This document shows positions 1 to 8,495 of a stretch of 64,000 nucleotides of DNA, piece after piece. Below the pieces are notes generated by a model. That model saw only the letters and a list, made by a program, of their open reading frames with translations, was not told the DNA's origin and ran no database searches. Source of the stretch: Planctomycetota bacterium (GTDB lineage: Bacteria; Planctomycetota; UBA1135). The first letter of the stretch is position 1. Each line of letters begins with the position of its first letter. The stretch is from the NCBI GenBank assembly GCA_021776795.1, contig JAJFFC010000020.1, positions 186,001-250,000 on the forward strand. Reading direction: 5' to 3'. The position numbers and the translations under genes are program-made.

Positions 1-357
1 ATTGGGCGCTTGTTCTTGAAAGAGATCGAGGTTGTCTTGCGGTTGTATTTCTTGCACATAGACGTCCATGTTGGGCAAAGCCTTATCCCCAGGCTGCCCC
101 AGAACGGTAATCACCATGCCCTCGGCGACGCCCGCGGAAATCGGCAGGTCTTCCTTTGCCTCTCGCACCACTGCCGGAGCGGTTTCGGTGGGGGCTGGAG
201 CAATGGGGGTCGCCCCCATTCCCTTCTCGGAAGGCTCCGCCTGCTCTTGGTCCTGCGGTGTGTTGTGAACATGCTCCTCTTCCGGCGGAAGTAAAAGCCA
301 AGTCGTCAAGGCGCCCAAGCCAAGCAAGAATATGAGTGGCAGAAAATAGCGAGGCAT
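1..357 (-). CDS. N-terminal part of a signal-anchored surface protein (runs off the left edge)
   Basis: Only the first 119 residues are inside the window; the frame is open to base 1. The start is the ATG at 357. It is followed by a hydrophobic membrane-anchor or signal segment (about residues 4-23), a Glu/Pro/Ala-rich linker (about 24-70), and then the start of a folded region with the motif 'GDKALPNMDVYV', which resembles the opening strand of a carboxypeptidase-regulatory or Cna-B-like domain. The same plan (anchor, acidic Pro-rich linker, then 'G.PL.GV.V' strand) is seen in the large proteins at 43069-45387 and 48303-50948, so this is probably a third family member. It is divergent from the permease gene that starts at 409. 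Function is unknown; an envelope-surface structural or binding role is inferred. Confidence 0.7.
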   Translation of the reverse strand, partial: MPRYFLPLIFLLGLGALTTWLLLPPEEEHVHNTPQDQEQAEPSEKGMGATPIAPAPTETAPAVVREAKEDLPISAGVAEGMVITVLGQPGDKALPNMDVYVQEIQPQDNLDLFQEQAPN

Positions 358-408
358 GGCAGCAGGATAGCAGAAGAAAGCTTGAGGCAGATAGGAGGCA
401 AGCAGGCG

Positions 409-1581
409 ATGGGGGAGGTAATCTGGTGGCCTATGCTGCGGCCGAACCGCTCCGTCCTCGTGCTCTTGAGCATCCTTGTCACCATTTTGGTCGGCTGGGT
501 TTTGCATGTGGGCGCAGGGATTCTGCAGCCCCTGGTCATCGCCCTCCTGCTCGCGAGCATGCTGCAGCCGGTCGTGGTGCGCCTGGCGCGATGGCATATC
601 CCACCTGCCATGACCGTGTTGGCCTTGGTCGCCATCTTGTTTATGGGCTTGGTGCAGACAGGCCTAGTGTTGCAGGCCAACATTGCACAGTTCCTCGGCG
701 AGTCTTCGCCCAATGCCGTGGAACGGATTGATCCGGTTTTGGAGAAGCAAGAAGAGCTTTCCTCGGGCTTTGATTGGCCAAAGTTGGTGGAGAGTCTGGA
801 AGGGAGACTTCAAGATTCGGCGATGCCTGACGCCGTGCAAGAGTTATTCATCGAGTCCTTGCGTGAGTTGAATTTGGCTGGCGTCGCGCGCGGTCTGATC
901 GACGGCGGCCTCGGCTTCACCAGAAGCCTGATTTTAATCATGATTTACATGATTTTTATCTTCGCCGAGCAGAAGGTGTTCCGGCGCAAGATTTTGGTGT
1001 TGGCCGACGACCGGCAAGAAGAAGCGAAAGAGGTACTCGATAACATCGGCCGCGGAATCCAACGCTACTTGGGCGTGAAGACTGCGGTGTCGCTGATGAC
1101 CGGGTCCTTGTGCTACTTCGTCCTGGTCATGTTGCAGATTCCCTATGCCCTATTGTTCGGGATTCTGACCTTCCTGCTCAACTACATCCCGACCTTTGGT
1201 TCCATCATCGCCGCGATTTTCCCGACGGTGACGGCACTCGCGGTCGAGGCTTCTTGGAATAAGGCCGTCCTCGTGTTGTTCTGCTACCTTTCGGTGAACA
1301 TCACCTTGGGGAGTGTGTTGGAGCCCAAAATCCTGGGTCGCGAACTCAACCTGTCGCCCCTCGTCATCATCATTTCGGTGGTGGTTTGGGCCGGAATTTG
1401 GGGTGTGGTGGGGGCATTCCTTGCCGTTCCGGTGACCTCCGCGCTGCAAATCGTCTTACTGAGTTCACCAAGAACCAGACCGGTTGCCCTAATGCTGAGC
1501 ATTGGTCCGCCGCCGGATAAGAAGAAGAGCGGGAACGTGGACGGTGACAGCGAAGACGGCGGCGAAATCGCTGCCGCCTAA
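409..1581 (+). CDS. AI-2E family transporter (DUF20-type permease)
   Basis: Inner-membrane protein of about 390 residues with the AI-2E/YdiK-type layout: an N-terminal pair of membrane helices containing 'PLVIALLLASMLQP', a soluble helical insertion (about residues 105-165), then a block of helices with the conserved 'NYIPTFGSIIAAIFP' and a C-terminal 'GVVGAFLAVPVTS'. The family includes exporters of autoinducer-2 and Na+/H+ antiporters, so the substrate cannot be named. The ATG at 409 is chosen because an AGGAGG lies at 393-398, ten bases upstream; an earlier in-frame TTG at 382 and a later ATG at 433 are weaker. The tail is short and charged (Lys/Asp/Glu-rich). The family call is secure, the substrate is not. 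Confidence 0.9.
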   Translation: MGEVIWWPMLRPNRSVLVLLSILVTILVGWVLHVGAGILQPLVIALLLASMLQPVVVRLARWHIPPAMTVLALVAILFMGLVQTGLVLQANIAQFLGESSPNAVERIDPVLEKQEELSSGFDWPKLVESLEGRLQDSAMPDAVQELFIESLRELNLAGVARGLIDGGLGFTRSLILIMIYMIFIFAEQKVFRRKILVLADDRQEEAKEVLDNIGRGIQRYLGVKTAVSLMTGSLCYFVLVMLQIPYALLFGILTFLLNYIPTFGSIIAAIFPTVTALAVEASWNKAVLVLFCYLSVNITLGSVLEPKILGRELNLSPLVIIISVVVWAGIWGVVGAFLAVPVTSALQIVLLSSPRTRPVALMLSIGPPPDKKKSGNVDGDSEDGGEIAAA

Positions 1582-1609
1582 GCTCAGCCGCATCTTTTCG
1601 CCAAGCGAC

Positions 1610-2593
1610 CTAATCAGGTAATAAGGTCTCGGCCAAGCGCAGGGCGTGCGTCGCTGCCCCTTGATACAGGTTGTCCGCGACCAGCCATAGCATGAGTCCG
1701 GATTGCGGACGTTGGCCATCGACCATGCGTATGCGCCCGACATGGGTCGCGTCACGATTTCTCACATGAGCCGGCATGGGGGGGACCTCGGCATGCAGCA
1801 CCAAATGGGGAACACCCGCGAGGGCCTCTTGCGCCTGTTGCGGGTTCAGCGCTTTGGCCGTTTGCACTTCCACCGTCATGCCATGGCCGACGGCAACCGG
1901 AACGCGCAAACAGCTGGCGGCAATATCTAAATCCGGAAGTTGCAGGGAGCGCTTGGCTTCTTCCACAATCGAAGCTTCTTCCGCGCTGCGACCGTGGACA
2001 TCTAAGGCGCCGATTTGCGGCCAGACGTTGCCAAGCAATGTGGGTTGGGGACTCTCCTTGGCGGCCGAAGCCTCGAGGCTGGCGAGCAGTCGTCGGCCGC
2101 CACCACTGGCGGCTTGTGCGGTGTGCACCCGCACCCGTTGCAAGCCATCGCCCGCATGATGCAACGCTTGCAGGACGGGGAATAGGGCAGGGTTGGTGCA
2201 GTTGGGCAAAGCCAGCAGGCGATGCGCGCAATCACCCGGTGAAGCCTTCATGCCCATCACTGCCAGCGGAACCTGAGAATCGAGGCGGAAGGCATCGCTG
2301 AAGTCCAACACCCAAGCGCCCAACTCCAGCAGTGGTGTTGCGACCGCACGAGATTGCTCGGGGCGCAGGGCAAGGAAGGCTAAATCAACTTTCTCGGCAA
2401 TCTCGGCTACTCGCGATAGCGCTGAGGCTGCATCTCGACCAAGCTCCGAAAAAGGAATCGCGGTGATGCTACCGGCGGGGAAAGAGCGCTGTTGCAGGAG
2501 CTCGACCAAGGCACTGCCCACCAGCCCATCGGACCCGAGAATCACGAGGTGAGCTTCGGCGGGAAGGCCGTCGAGAGGAGGGGAAGAGCCCAT
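1610..2593 (-). CDS. asd: aspartate-semialdehyde dehydrogenase family protein
   Basis: Predicted to reduce L-aspartyl-4-phosphate to aspartate-semialdehyde with NADPH, the branch point to lysine/diaminopimelate, threonine and methionine. The 327-residue protein has an N-terminal nucleotide-binding loop 'GSDGLVGSALVELL' (about 20-33), the catalytic cysteine in 'LPNCTN' (Cys132), a glycine-rich 'ASGGGRRLL' (about 162-170), the active-site histidine in 'VGHGMTVEV' (His237) and the C-terminal 'ADNLYQGAATHA' signature. It is somewhat divergent: 'NCTN' replaces the more usual 'NCS/TT', and the N-terminus carries about 14 extra residues. A USG-1-type paralogue without enzyme activity is the main alternative, but the catalytic Cys and His are both present. 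It is divergently transcribed from the cysteine dioxygenase gene, 26 bases away. Confidence 0.82.
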   Translation of the reverse strand: MGSSPPLDGLPAEAHLVILGSDGLVGSALVELLQQRSFPAGSITAIPFSELGRDAASALSRVAEIAEKVDLAFLALRPEQSRAVATPLLELGAWVLDFSDAFRLDSQVPLAVMGMKASPGDCAHRLLALPNCTNPALFPVLQALHHAGDGLQRVRVHTAQAASGGGRRLLASLEASAAKESPQPTLLGNVWPQIGALDVHGRSAEEASIVEEAKRSLQLPDLDIAASCLRVPVAVGHGMTVEVQTAKALNPQQAQEALAGVPHLVLHAEVPPMPAHVRNRDATHVGRIRMVDGQRPQSGLMLWLVADNLYQGAATHALRLAETLLPD

Positions 2594-2619
2594 CAGAGGG
2601 TGAATGATAGACTGATGGG

Positions 2620-3210
2620 ATGTCCCCCGAGAACCCTACCCAGCCGGCGCAGTCCAGTGCCGACCTCGTACGCCTGCTCGATCAGGCGGTCGCAGCTTGC
2701 GACGATGATTCTCGCTGTACTGCAGTCATGGAGGCTTTGATGGAGGCGGTCAGTGATGGCGCCAGCTTCCTGCCCGAGGAGTTTCTCGCCCCCGTGAGTC
2801 CGGGCTATGCCCGACGTCTCCTGCATAGAGCACCCGACGGCCGCTATTCGGTCGTGGTCATGGTGTGGGGACCGGGACAAAGCACCCCCTTGCACGACCA
2901 CTCCGGCATGTGGTGTGTGGAATGCGTCTATCGGGGCCAAATATTGGTGCGCAACTACGAGCGCGTGGCCAATCGCGATTCCGCGCAAGGGATCATGGAC
3001 TTTGAGGCCCGTGAGGAAGTGGTGGCAGGCATTGGTGAGGCCGGAAAGTTGATTCCGCCTTTCGAGTACCACACCATCGGAAATGTCGAAAGTGAGCCCG
3101 CAGTGACGATTCACGTCTACGGTGGCGAAATCACGAGCTGCCAAACCTTCACTCCGGCAGAGGAAGGCGGCTTTCGTCTTGAAGTCAAGACGCTCGGCTA
3201 CTCAGACTGA
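2620..3210 (+). CDS. cysteine dioxygenase-like thiol dioxygenase (cupin)
   Basis: A 196-residue cupin of the cysteine dioxygenase type I family, which uses Fe(II) and O2 to oxidise a thiol (cysteine or 3-mercaptopropionate) to its sulfinate. Iron ligands can be read as His92 and His94 in 'LHDHSGMWC' and His151 in 'YHTIGN'. Cys99 lies seven residues after the first ligand, and a Tyr lies in 'TIHVYGGE' (Tyr167). These are the spacings of the Cys-Tyr crosslink pair of eukaryotic cysteine dioxygenase, which favours cysteine over mercaptopropionate as substrate. The stop TGA shares a base with the ATG of the following exporter gene, so the two are translationally coupled. Cytoplasmic; substrate preference is inferred. 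Confidence 0.88.
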   Translation: MSPENPTQPAQSSADLVRLLDQAVAACDDDSRCTAVMEALMEAVSDGASFLPEEFLAPVSPGYARRLLHRAPDGRYSVVVMVWGPGQSTPLHDHSGMWCVECVYRGQILVRNYERVANRDSAQGIMDFEAREEVVAGIGEAGKLIPPFEYHTIGNVESEPAVTIHVYGGEITSCQTFTPAEEGGFRLEVKTLGYSD

Positions 3211-4265
3211 TGTCCTCCAGCCGTTTCGCCACCATTACCGGGATGCTCCCCGGTCTTCTGGTTGCCGTGCTGTTTGCTTGGGCTGCCATGGAGTTGGCGG
3301 CGCTTCCGCTGTTCCATGATCAACTGCACTTCGGTGCACTGCTTCTCGTAATTTTGCTGGGTATGACTTGGCGTGCTGTATTCCCAGTACCCATTTGGGC
3401 GACGCCAGGCATTGAAGCGGCAAAGAAACCGATTTTACGCTGGGCTGTTGCCGGACTGGGTTTACGCCTGAGCCTTGGGCAGATTGTGGAGATTGGTTTG
3501 CCGGCCCTCGCAGTGGTCTCCATCGGCACCGTCGCCGCCGTTTTCCTTGGCTGGAAGATTGCACAATGGCTAGGCGTGGACCATAAGTTGGGGTTGCTAC
3601 TTGGTGTTGGCGGAGCCATTTGCGGCGCGTCGGCGATTGTTGCTGCAGACACCGTGGTGCAAGGGGAAAAGAAGGACTCCGCCTTGGCGATTAGTGTCAT
3701 CACTCTCCTGGGCACCATCGGCCTGCTGATTTACCCACAGTTCTTCGGCCCCATGTTTGGCGGCGACGACGACTTTGGTTTCGGTGTGTGGGCTGGTGCT
3801 AGCTTGCAGGAAACCGCTCAGGTCGTGGCTGCTGGCGATGCCATCGACGCCAACCTCAGTGCTGCGGGCGTAGCCAATCCCCAAGCCAAAGAAGTCGCCA
3901 CCGTAGTCAAGCTGGTACGCATTTGTTGGCTTGCGCCGATTGTGTTTTTCCTAGGCTGGAGCATGCGCAAGCATCATGAGAAAGCCGGCAAAGCCAAAGT
4001 CAACTTGGTGCCGTGGTTCTTGGTGATGTTCGTGATCTTCGCCGCGCTCAACTCTTTAGGTTGGATTCCGGAAGAAGGACCGTTGCGACTGAGTAATCTC
4101 AAAACCATCGACAGCTGGCTGATGGTCATCGGCATGGCCGGAGTTGGTTTGGAAACCAGCGTGCGTGATTTGCTGAAAGCAGGGCCGCGCCCGGTCCTGG
4201 CCGGCGCCATTCAATGGGTGTTGCTTGCCGCAATCACTTACGGATTGATCGTGCTAATTATGTAG
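3210..4265 (+). CDS. YeiH/UPF0324 family putative sulfur-anion exporter
   Basis: A 351-residue polytopic membrane protein of the YeiH family (PF03601), with about nine to ten helices. Recognisable pieces are 'PILRWAVAGLGLRLSLGQI' near residues 74-92, the family hallmark 'GGAICGASAIVA' (about 132-143), 'GVWAGASLQETAQVVAAG' and 'GMAGVGLETSVRDL'. Family members are annotated as putative sulfate or sulfite exporters, mainly from gene context. Here the ATG lies in the stop of the cysteine dioxygenase gene (3210 shared). Cysteine oxidation followed by export of the resulting sulfur oxyanion is therefore a plausible job, but this is inference. No terminator is evident before the convergent gene that ends at 4279. 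Confidence 0.88.
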   Translation: MSSSRFATITGMLPGLLVAVLFAWAAMELAALPLFHDQLHFGALLLVILLGMTWRAVFPVPIWATPGIEAAKKPILRWAVAGLGLRLSLGQIVEIGLPALAVVSIGTVAAVFLGWKIAQWLGVDHKLGLLLGVGGAICGASAIVAADTVVQGEKKDSALAISVITLLGTIGLLIYPQFFGPMFGGDDDFGFGVWAGASLQETAQVVAAGDAIDANLSAAGVANPQAKEVATVVKLVRICWLAPIVFFLGWSMRKHHEKAGKAKVNLVPWFLVMFVIFAALNSLGWIPEEGPLRLSNLKTIDSWLMVIGMAGVGLETSVRDLLKAGPRPVLAGAIQWVLLAAITYGLIVLIM

Positions 4266-4278
4266 GCCTTGCGCTTGG

Positions 4279-5157
4279 CTAAAACGCCAAGTAGCTTTCG
4301 CCGAAGACCAGTTCTCCACCTAAGTGGCCACCTGCGGCGACCAAAATCAGCAGAATCAACAAGGCGACGCCATAAGCGCGGTGTTCGCGATGCTTGCGCC
4401 CGAGCAGCAGAAGTAGTGCCAACGCGGTGAGGCTGACGCCCACCCAACGGTGGTAAAACAAATCGTCTCCACCCGCTCCAGAGTTTGCGGCATTGAGCCA
4501 ACCGAGGCCGGCACTGACGGCGGCCATCGGCGCACCAATCAGCAGGCAGAAGCCTTCCTGGGTGTGGAACGGCCCACGGCGTTTGAGCCATGACCACAAC
4601 CGCAGCGCACCCGCTAGAAACAGCAGCGCGACGGGAAAGTGAGTCGTTGCTGCGTGCTGACGTCCTACCCAACGCGTTAAGCGGTCGAAGCCGCTCAAGG
4701 TTGCTTCCGCGCCATCTTGTGCGGGGGCCTCTGGAACCACAAAGGTGTGCTTGGCGGCGAGTTCTAAGTCGACAAAAGGGTTGCCGTCGGCGGGAAGTGG
4801 CATGCCGGCTTCCATCCAGGCAAAGCTGAGTGCGCGTTCATCTTCCGTCAGCGCGGCAATATCGCTGTCCTTAGGGGGCATGGAGCCGTCTTCGACGACT
4901 TCCCAGAAAGGGGAGAAGTCCATCGCAATGGGGTCGCCCCAAGTGTCGATGACCGCACGCATATCCCAGGCACGATCGAGTTCGCGCTTGGCCTTGCGAT
5001 TGTCGCTGGCGGGCTCGTGGCAGCTCAGGCACTTAGCGGCAATGAGATCCCGCATTCCTCCGCCATAGTCTTGAGCCTGTGCTTGGCTCGGAAAAGTCAA
5101 GCACAGTAGGAATGCCAGGAGGCTGAAGGCGGGTGCCTTACTCGTCTTCTGGGTCAT
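4279..5157 (-). CDS. planctomycete-type membrane cytochrome c with DUF2231-like domain
   Basis: About 292 residues. A signal peptide (about 10-28, ending AQAQ) is followed by one c-type haem site 'CLSCH' (43-47) and a candidate Met ligand in 'GSMPPKDSD' (about Met93), as in planctomycete cytochrome c (PSCyt-like) domains. From about residue 165 there are four to five membrane helices with 'THFPVALLFLAGAL' and 'GGHLGGELVFG', a pattern of DUF2231-type predicted membrane proteins. It probably carries electrons at the outer face of the cytoplasmic membrane. The start at 5157 overlaps the end of the upstream gene (5138-5638) by 20 bases, so the two are coupled and probably work together. An earlier in-frame start at 5229 would lie inside the upstream gene and is less likely. 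Confidence 0.82.
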   Translation of the reverse strand: MTQKTSKAPAFSLLAFLLCLTFPSQAQAQDYGGGMRDLIAAKCLSCHEPASDNRKAKRELDRAWDMRAVIDTWGDPIAMDFSPFWEVVEDGSMPPKDSDIAALTEDERALSFAWMEAGMPLPADGNPFVDLELAAKHTFVVPEAPAQDGAEATLSGFDRLTRWVGRQHAATTHFPVALLFLAGALRLWSWLKRRGPFHTQEGFCLLIGAPMAAVSAGLGWLNAANSGAGGDDLFYHRWVGVSLTALALLLLLGRKHREHRAYGVALLILLILVAAGGHLGGELVFGESYLAF

Positions 5158-5638
5158 AGGTGTCGTGGCCTTCCTTTTTGATGCCACCGACGCTGCGGTA
5201 CAGCTCCTGAGCCGCGGGGATATCACCATTGGTCATGGCCAACTGCATTTGCAGCATGCTGTCAGCAACCGCGAGCATTTTGCGTTCGAAATCCACGCGC
5301 CATTGCATTTGCTCGGCTGCGGTAAGGCCCTCGGCTGCGGGGGGGCAATGCGGAATTGCTTTAAGCGCTAAGCCCTTCATGGCTTCGGCATGTTCGATGG
5401 TGTCCATCTTGCCGTCTTCGGCGCCAATGCTGCGGCGCATGGCGCGCATATGATCCTTCAACTCCTCCATGATGTCATGCAGGGGGCCCTCTTCGTGGTC
5501 GCCTTCTGCATGGTCTCCAGGCTCTTGCGGACTCTGCTCGCCGGCGCCAAAGGGATTCAGGGCAAACGGGGCGAGGGCTACCAGGGCGAGGATGAGCCAA
5601 GCGCCATGGAAGCGCGGTGTGGGGTCTTGCTGGGTCAT
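5138..5638 (-). CDS. signal-anchored four-helix protein, cytochrome c'/b562-like without haem motif
   Basis: A 166-residue protein with an N-terminal hydrophobic anchor (about 12-28), a His/Asp/Glu-rich linker ('DHAEGDHEEG'), and amphipathic helices starting 'DIMEELKDHMRAMRRSI'. Similar short helical proteins of the cytochrome c'/b562 fold occur next to planctomycete cytochromes; there is no CxxCH, so covalent haem is not expected. The ATG at 5638 is chosen because it begins the anchor; the longer frame to 5770 would run over the end of the methyltransferase gene. It overlaps the membrane cytochrome gene by 20 bases, suggesting a two-component periplasmic redox unit. The exact role is unknown. 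Confidence 0.68.
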   Translation of the reverse strand: MTQQDPTPRFHGAWLILALVALAPFALNPFGAGEQSPQEPGDHAEGDHEEGPLHDIMEELKDHMRAMRRSIGAEDGKMDTIEHAEAMKGLALKAIPHCPPAAEGLTAAEQMQWRVDFERKMLAVADSMLQMQLAMTNGDIPAAQELYRSVGGIKKEGHDTYDPEDE

Positions 5639-5705
5639 CCTCAAAGAATAAACGGTGTGACCCAGAGTGGAAAGGGGGATAGCCTTGTTTGATGACCCTA
5701 GCCCC

Positions 5706-5736
5706 GCCGCGCTTGTCCCAGCGCGGCATTTTTTTT
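5706..5736 (+). terminator. Intrinsic-terminator-like hairpin on the plus strand
   Basis: GCCGCGC at 5706-5712 pairs with GCGCGGC at 5721-5727 around an 8-base loop, and eight T's follow at 5729-5736. It has terminator shape only for plus-strand transcription, yet both neighbours are on the minus strand. It may stop antisense transcripts, or it may simply be a hairpin between two minus-strand genes. Confidence 0.5.
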
Positions 5737-5742
5737 GAGGTC

Positions 5743-6576
5743 CTAGCGTCGGCGTCGCGCCACCAAGCACTGAATTGGTGGCGTCAAGAACAAGCCATCT
5801 GGGTCATCTTCCGCCCGCCGCCATGCGCTATGAAATGCTTGCGCACCCTCAGCGCTGAGATCGCCGTCATGCACTAACTTGGCGAGAAACCCCGGGAAGA
5901 ATGTCGTCGGCCACTGCCATAGCGGATCGGTCGGGCGCACTGCGAACACCAAGGCCTCTTGGTGGGTCACTTCTAACCCGGCATCGCGGCATAGTCGCGG
6001 TAGGCGATTGCCGATGTCCGGGTCACCTCCGGTACTGCGCCATCGCTTCTGAACAGCATGGATGCCGTGGCGGAAATCCGGACTTGCCGGCAACAGCTCT
6101 AAGCCCCCGTAATGCAGGTAGTCGAATAAAGCGAGCCGTCCGCCAGGAAGAAGCGCTTCTGCGCATCGGGCGATGACGGCTTCCGGATTCGGCAACCAGC
6201 ACAACAACCAACGCGAAAAGATGCCATCGAATCCGCCACCGGCGTCGATGGGTGCCGCGGCATCGGCATGTTCGGCGCGCATGCGCACATGGCTTTCCTC
6301 CGCGGCGAGTTTTTCTAGGTGCTGCAAACTTGGCGCGTCGAGGTCGCGTCCAATCACTTCTCCGGTGGGGCCAACTAAACGCGCCAAATCTAAGGTGGTG
6401 AAGCCTGGGCCGCAGCCAAGATCCAAGATGCGTTGCCCTGGTCCGAAGCCGGCACGCTGCTGCAGTTGATCGGTCGGGCCTTTCCACAACCGATGTTGCA
6501 ATTGCAGGCGCTTCCACTCAGCGTCGTGACTGCCAAGAAGATAGGGCTCTTCTTGAGGTGAGGGTGAGGAACTCAC
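5743..6576 (-). CDS. class I SAM-dependent methyltransferase
   Basis: A 277-residue Rossmann-fold methyltransferase. Motif I is 'ILDLGCGPGFT' (about 50-60), the acidic motif II follows in 'GRDLDAPSL', and post-motif regions include 'FDGIFSRWLLCWL' and 'LLPGGRLALFDY', an arrangement typical of UbiE/small-molecule methyltransferases. The substrate cannot be told. The start is a GTG at 6576, seven bases after the stop of the TIM-barrel gene, so they are probably one transcript. The C-terminus is basic and short. Confidence 0.85.
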   Translation of the reverse strand: MSSSPSPQEEPYLLGSHDAEWKRLQLQHRLWKGPTDQLQQRAGFGPGQRILDLGCGPGFTTLDLARLVGPTGEVIGRDLDAPSLQHLEKLAAEESHVRMRAEHADAAAPIDAGGGFDGIFSRWLLCWLPNPEAVIARCAEALLPGGRLALFDYLHYGGLELLPASPDFRHGIHAVQKRWRSTGGDPDIGNRLPRLCRDAGLEVTHQEALVFAVRPTDPLWQWPTTFFPGFLAKLVHDGDLSAEGAQAFHSAWRRAEDDPDGLFLTPPIQCLVARRRR

Positions 6577-6583
6577 GGAGGAA

Positions 6584-7528
6584 CTACTGCGGCAAGCCGT
6601 AAAGGGTGAATTCCTCGCGCAGACGCAGGAGAAGATCCCGAGTCAGAATGATGCCCTGCTCTTCCTCGGGCTCGCCGCCTTCCCACTCCACGCCGACAAA
6701 GCCGTGGTATCCGGCTTTGAGCACAATGCCTAGCATGCGCCGATAGTCGATTTGGCTTTCGTTGCCGGCAGGGCCGAAGCGATTCGACTTTGCACTGACG
6801 GCTTTCGCATATGGCATAAGCTCCTCAACACCCTGGTACTTGTCATACCACTTGCCGTCGCCCAAGTGGAAATTGCCAAAGTCAGGCAAAGTGCCGCAAC
6901 GTGGGTGATCCACCATTTCCATGACCGCGGCTAACCAGGAACCATCGGAACTATGGCCACCATGGTTCTCGACAATGACATTGAGACCGTACTCCTCACC
7001 GACTTCACAAAGCTGATGCAGACCATCGGCGGCGAGGCGCATTTGCTCCTCACGCGCGCCCTTGCTTTGGGCGTTGACGCGAATGCTATGGCAACCCAAA
7101 AACTTGGCCGCGTGCAACCACTTGTGGTGATTCTCGACGGCCTGCTTGCGTTTGGCTTCCTCGGGATCGCCAAGCCAGCCTTCGCCATCGCACATGATCA
7201 AGACAGACTCGACCCCGGCGTCATCGCAGCGGCGCTTCAGTTCACTCAAGTAGCCGCGGTCTTTGGCCTTGTCCTTGAAGAAGGCGTTGACATATTCGAC
7301 GCCCTCGAAGCCCAAACGCCGCGCGGCAGCTGGGAACTCAAGATTGGTCATCTTGCCACCAAACAGGGTCTTGTGCAGGGACCACTCGGCGAGCGAAAGT
7401 CGGAACAAGGGACCACTGTCTTGCGGCTTTGCGCCAAGGGTGCGTGCCCAAACCGGGCGCGGCAGCAATGGGAGGGCGAGGCTGGCTCCGATTCCACGGA
7501 GGAAACGGCGTCGGGAAATTTGGGTCAT
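6584..7528 (-). CDS. Tat-exported sugar phosphate isomerase/epimerase-like TIM-barrel protein
   Basis: About 314 residues. The N-terminus is a twin-arginine signal ('[19 protein letters not shown]', about 4-22). The rest is a xylose-isomerase-like (AP endonuclease 2) TIM barrel with metal-site motifs 'VIVENHGG', '[10 protein letters not shown]' and '[11 protein letters not shown]' (Glu, Asp/His and Glu in the expected order), plus an early 'LSLAEWSLH' strand. Such exported isomerase-like proteins are numerous in planctomycetes and act on sugars or cyclitols; the substrate here is unknown. The ATG at 7528 begins the Tat signal; a longer frame to 7639 has no such signal. It is followed after 7 bases by the methyltransferase gene. 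Confidence 0.85.
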   Translation of the reverse strand: MTQISRRRFLRGIGASLALPLLPRPVWARTLGAKPQDSGPLFRLSLAEWSLHKTLFGGKMTNLEFPAAARRLGFEGVEYVNAFFKDKAKDRGYLSELKRRCDDAGVESVLIMCDGEGWLGDPEEAKRKQAVENHHKWLHAAKFLGCHSIRVNAQSKGAREEQMRLAADGLHQLCEVGEEYGLNVIVENHGGHSSDGSWLAAVMEMVDHPRCGTLPDFGNFHLGDGKWYDKYQGVEELMPYAKAVSAKSNRFGPAGNESQIDYRRMLGIVLKAGYHGFVGVEWEGGEPEEEQGIILTRDLLLRLREEFTLYGLPQ

Positions 7529-7672
7529 GCCCGAGAATAACGTGGGCGTGAATCGCCTGGCAAAAAAGGCTGCCCAGGAGACCAGTCGACCTTCGCCAAC
7601 CCCCACGGTGGAGAAAGCCCAAAAATCCTGATCTCCCAAGCGAGCCGGCAGGGGAACCGGCAGGGAGTGGCG

Positions 7673-8479
7673 TTATTCTCCAGAAGGAGCGACGCCAACC
7701 ATTTCCAGGATAGCACGATGTAGCTTTTCTGGGAGATGCCCCTGGCGCAATTCCTCACAAATCTCTGCGGCCAAATCCATGCCTGCAAAGACAACCTCAC
7801 AGCGCTTACAGACGGCTGCATCGAGCTCAGGAGTCGATTTTTCCCCACGATCTAGGGCTTCCTGCTTGAGCTGCATCAAATCTAGGCATACCTGGCGGGA
7901 ATAATTGGCTGGAGGCACCTTCTGGCGAGGGAGAACGTGGTCTAGAGCCTGGCGCAACTTGAGCCGACCACGGTGGATGCGGGTCTTGACGGTGGCTTCT
8001 TTGAGGCCTGTGATATGGGCAATCTCGCGGATTGGGAACTCGAGGATGTCGCGCAGGATGAGCGGCATGCGAAAGGACAGCGGGAGTTCCAAAATAGCCT
8101 GCTCAAGGTGGCCTACTGCCTCGCGCCGAATTTCCTCATCGAGCGGCGAATCAGGCTCATAAACCCCAAGTTGAGGAGCGCCAAAGGAGGCGAGCTCATC
8201 CAAGGAGGCTACAGCATTCGGTTGACCAACCTTGCGCCGCTGCATGCGCTGACAAGTCCGCGCGGCAATGGTGTAGAGCCAGGTTTTTGGGGTGGAGCGC
8301 CCCTGAAACTGGTGCCAGTCGCGGAAAGCCTGCAGAAAGGTCTCCTGCACTAGGTCTTCCGCCTCTTCCGGCGTGCCGCAAAGTCGGCATCCTAGGGAGT
8401 AAATCATGCCCCCATGCTCTTGGAGTAGAGCGGGAATCGCTTCCATGGCCGGAAGCTTAGGGCTCGAGCTGGTGTCCAT
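7673..8479 (-). CDS. ECF-type RNA polymerase sigma factor with C-terminal Cys-pair extension
   Basis: About 268 residues. Sigma region 2 spans about 27-75 ('AEDLVQETFLQAFRDW', 'TWLYTIAARTC') and region 4 about 130-178 ('REIAHITGLKEATVKTRI'). An unusual tail of about 85 residues contains a cysteine near 'QVCLDLMQLKQEALD' and a 'VCKRCEV' pair, resembling a fused zinc-binding anti-sigma or ZAS-like module that could self-regulate the factor. The start at 8479 is an ATG; the longer frame to 8518 would run through the hairpin at 8496-8531. No separate anti-sigma gene is next to it, consistent with regulation by the tail (inference). Confidence 0.87.
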   Translation of the reverse strand: MDTSSSPKLPAMEAIPALLQEHGGMIYSLGCRLCGTPEEAEDLVQETFLQAFRDWHQFQGRSTPKTWLYTIAARTCQRMQRRKVGQPNAVASLDELASFGAPQLGVYEPDSPLDEEIRREAVGHLEQAILELPLSFRMPLILRDILEFPIREIAHITGLKEATVKTRIHRGRLKLRQALDHVLPRQKVPPANYSRQVCLDLMQLKQEALDRGEKSTPELDAAVCKRCEVVFAGMDLAAEICEELRQGHLPEKLHRAILEMVGVAPSGE

Positions 8480-8495
8480 CGTCCTGCCCCAGCAT

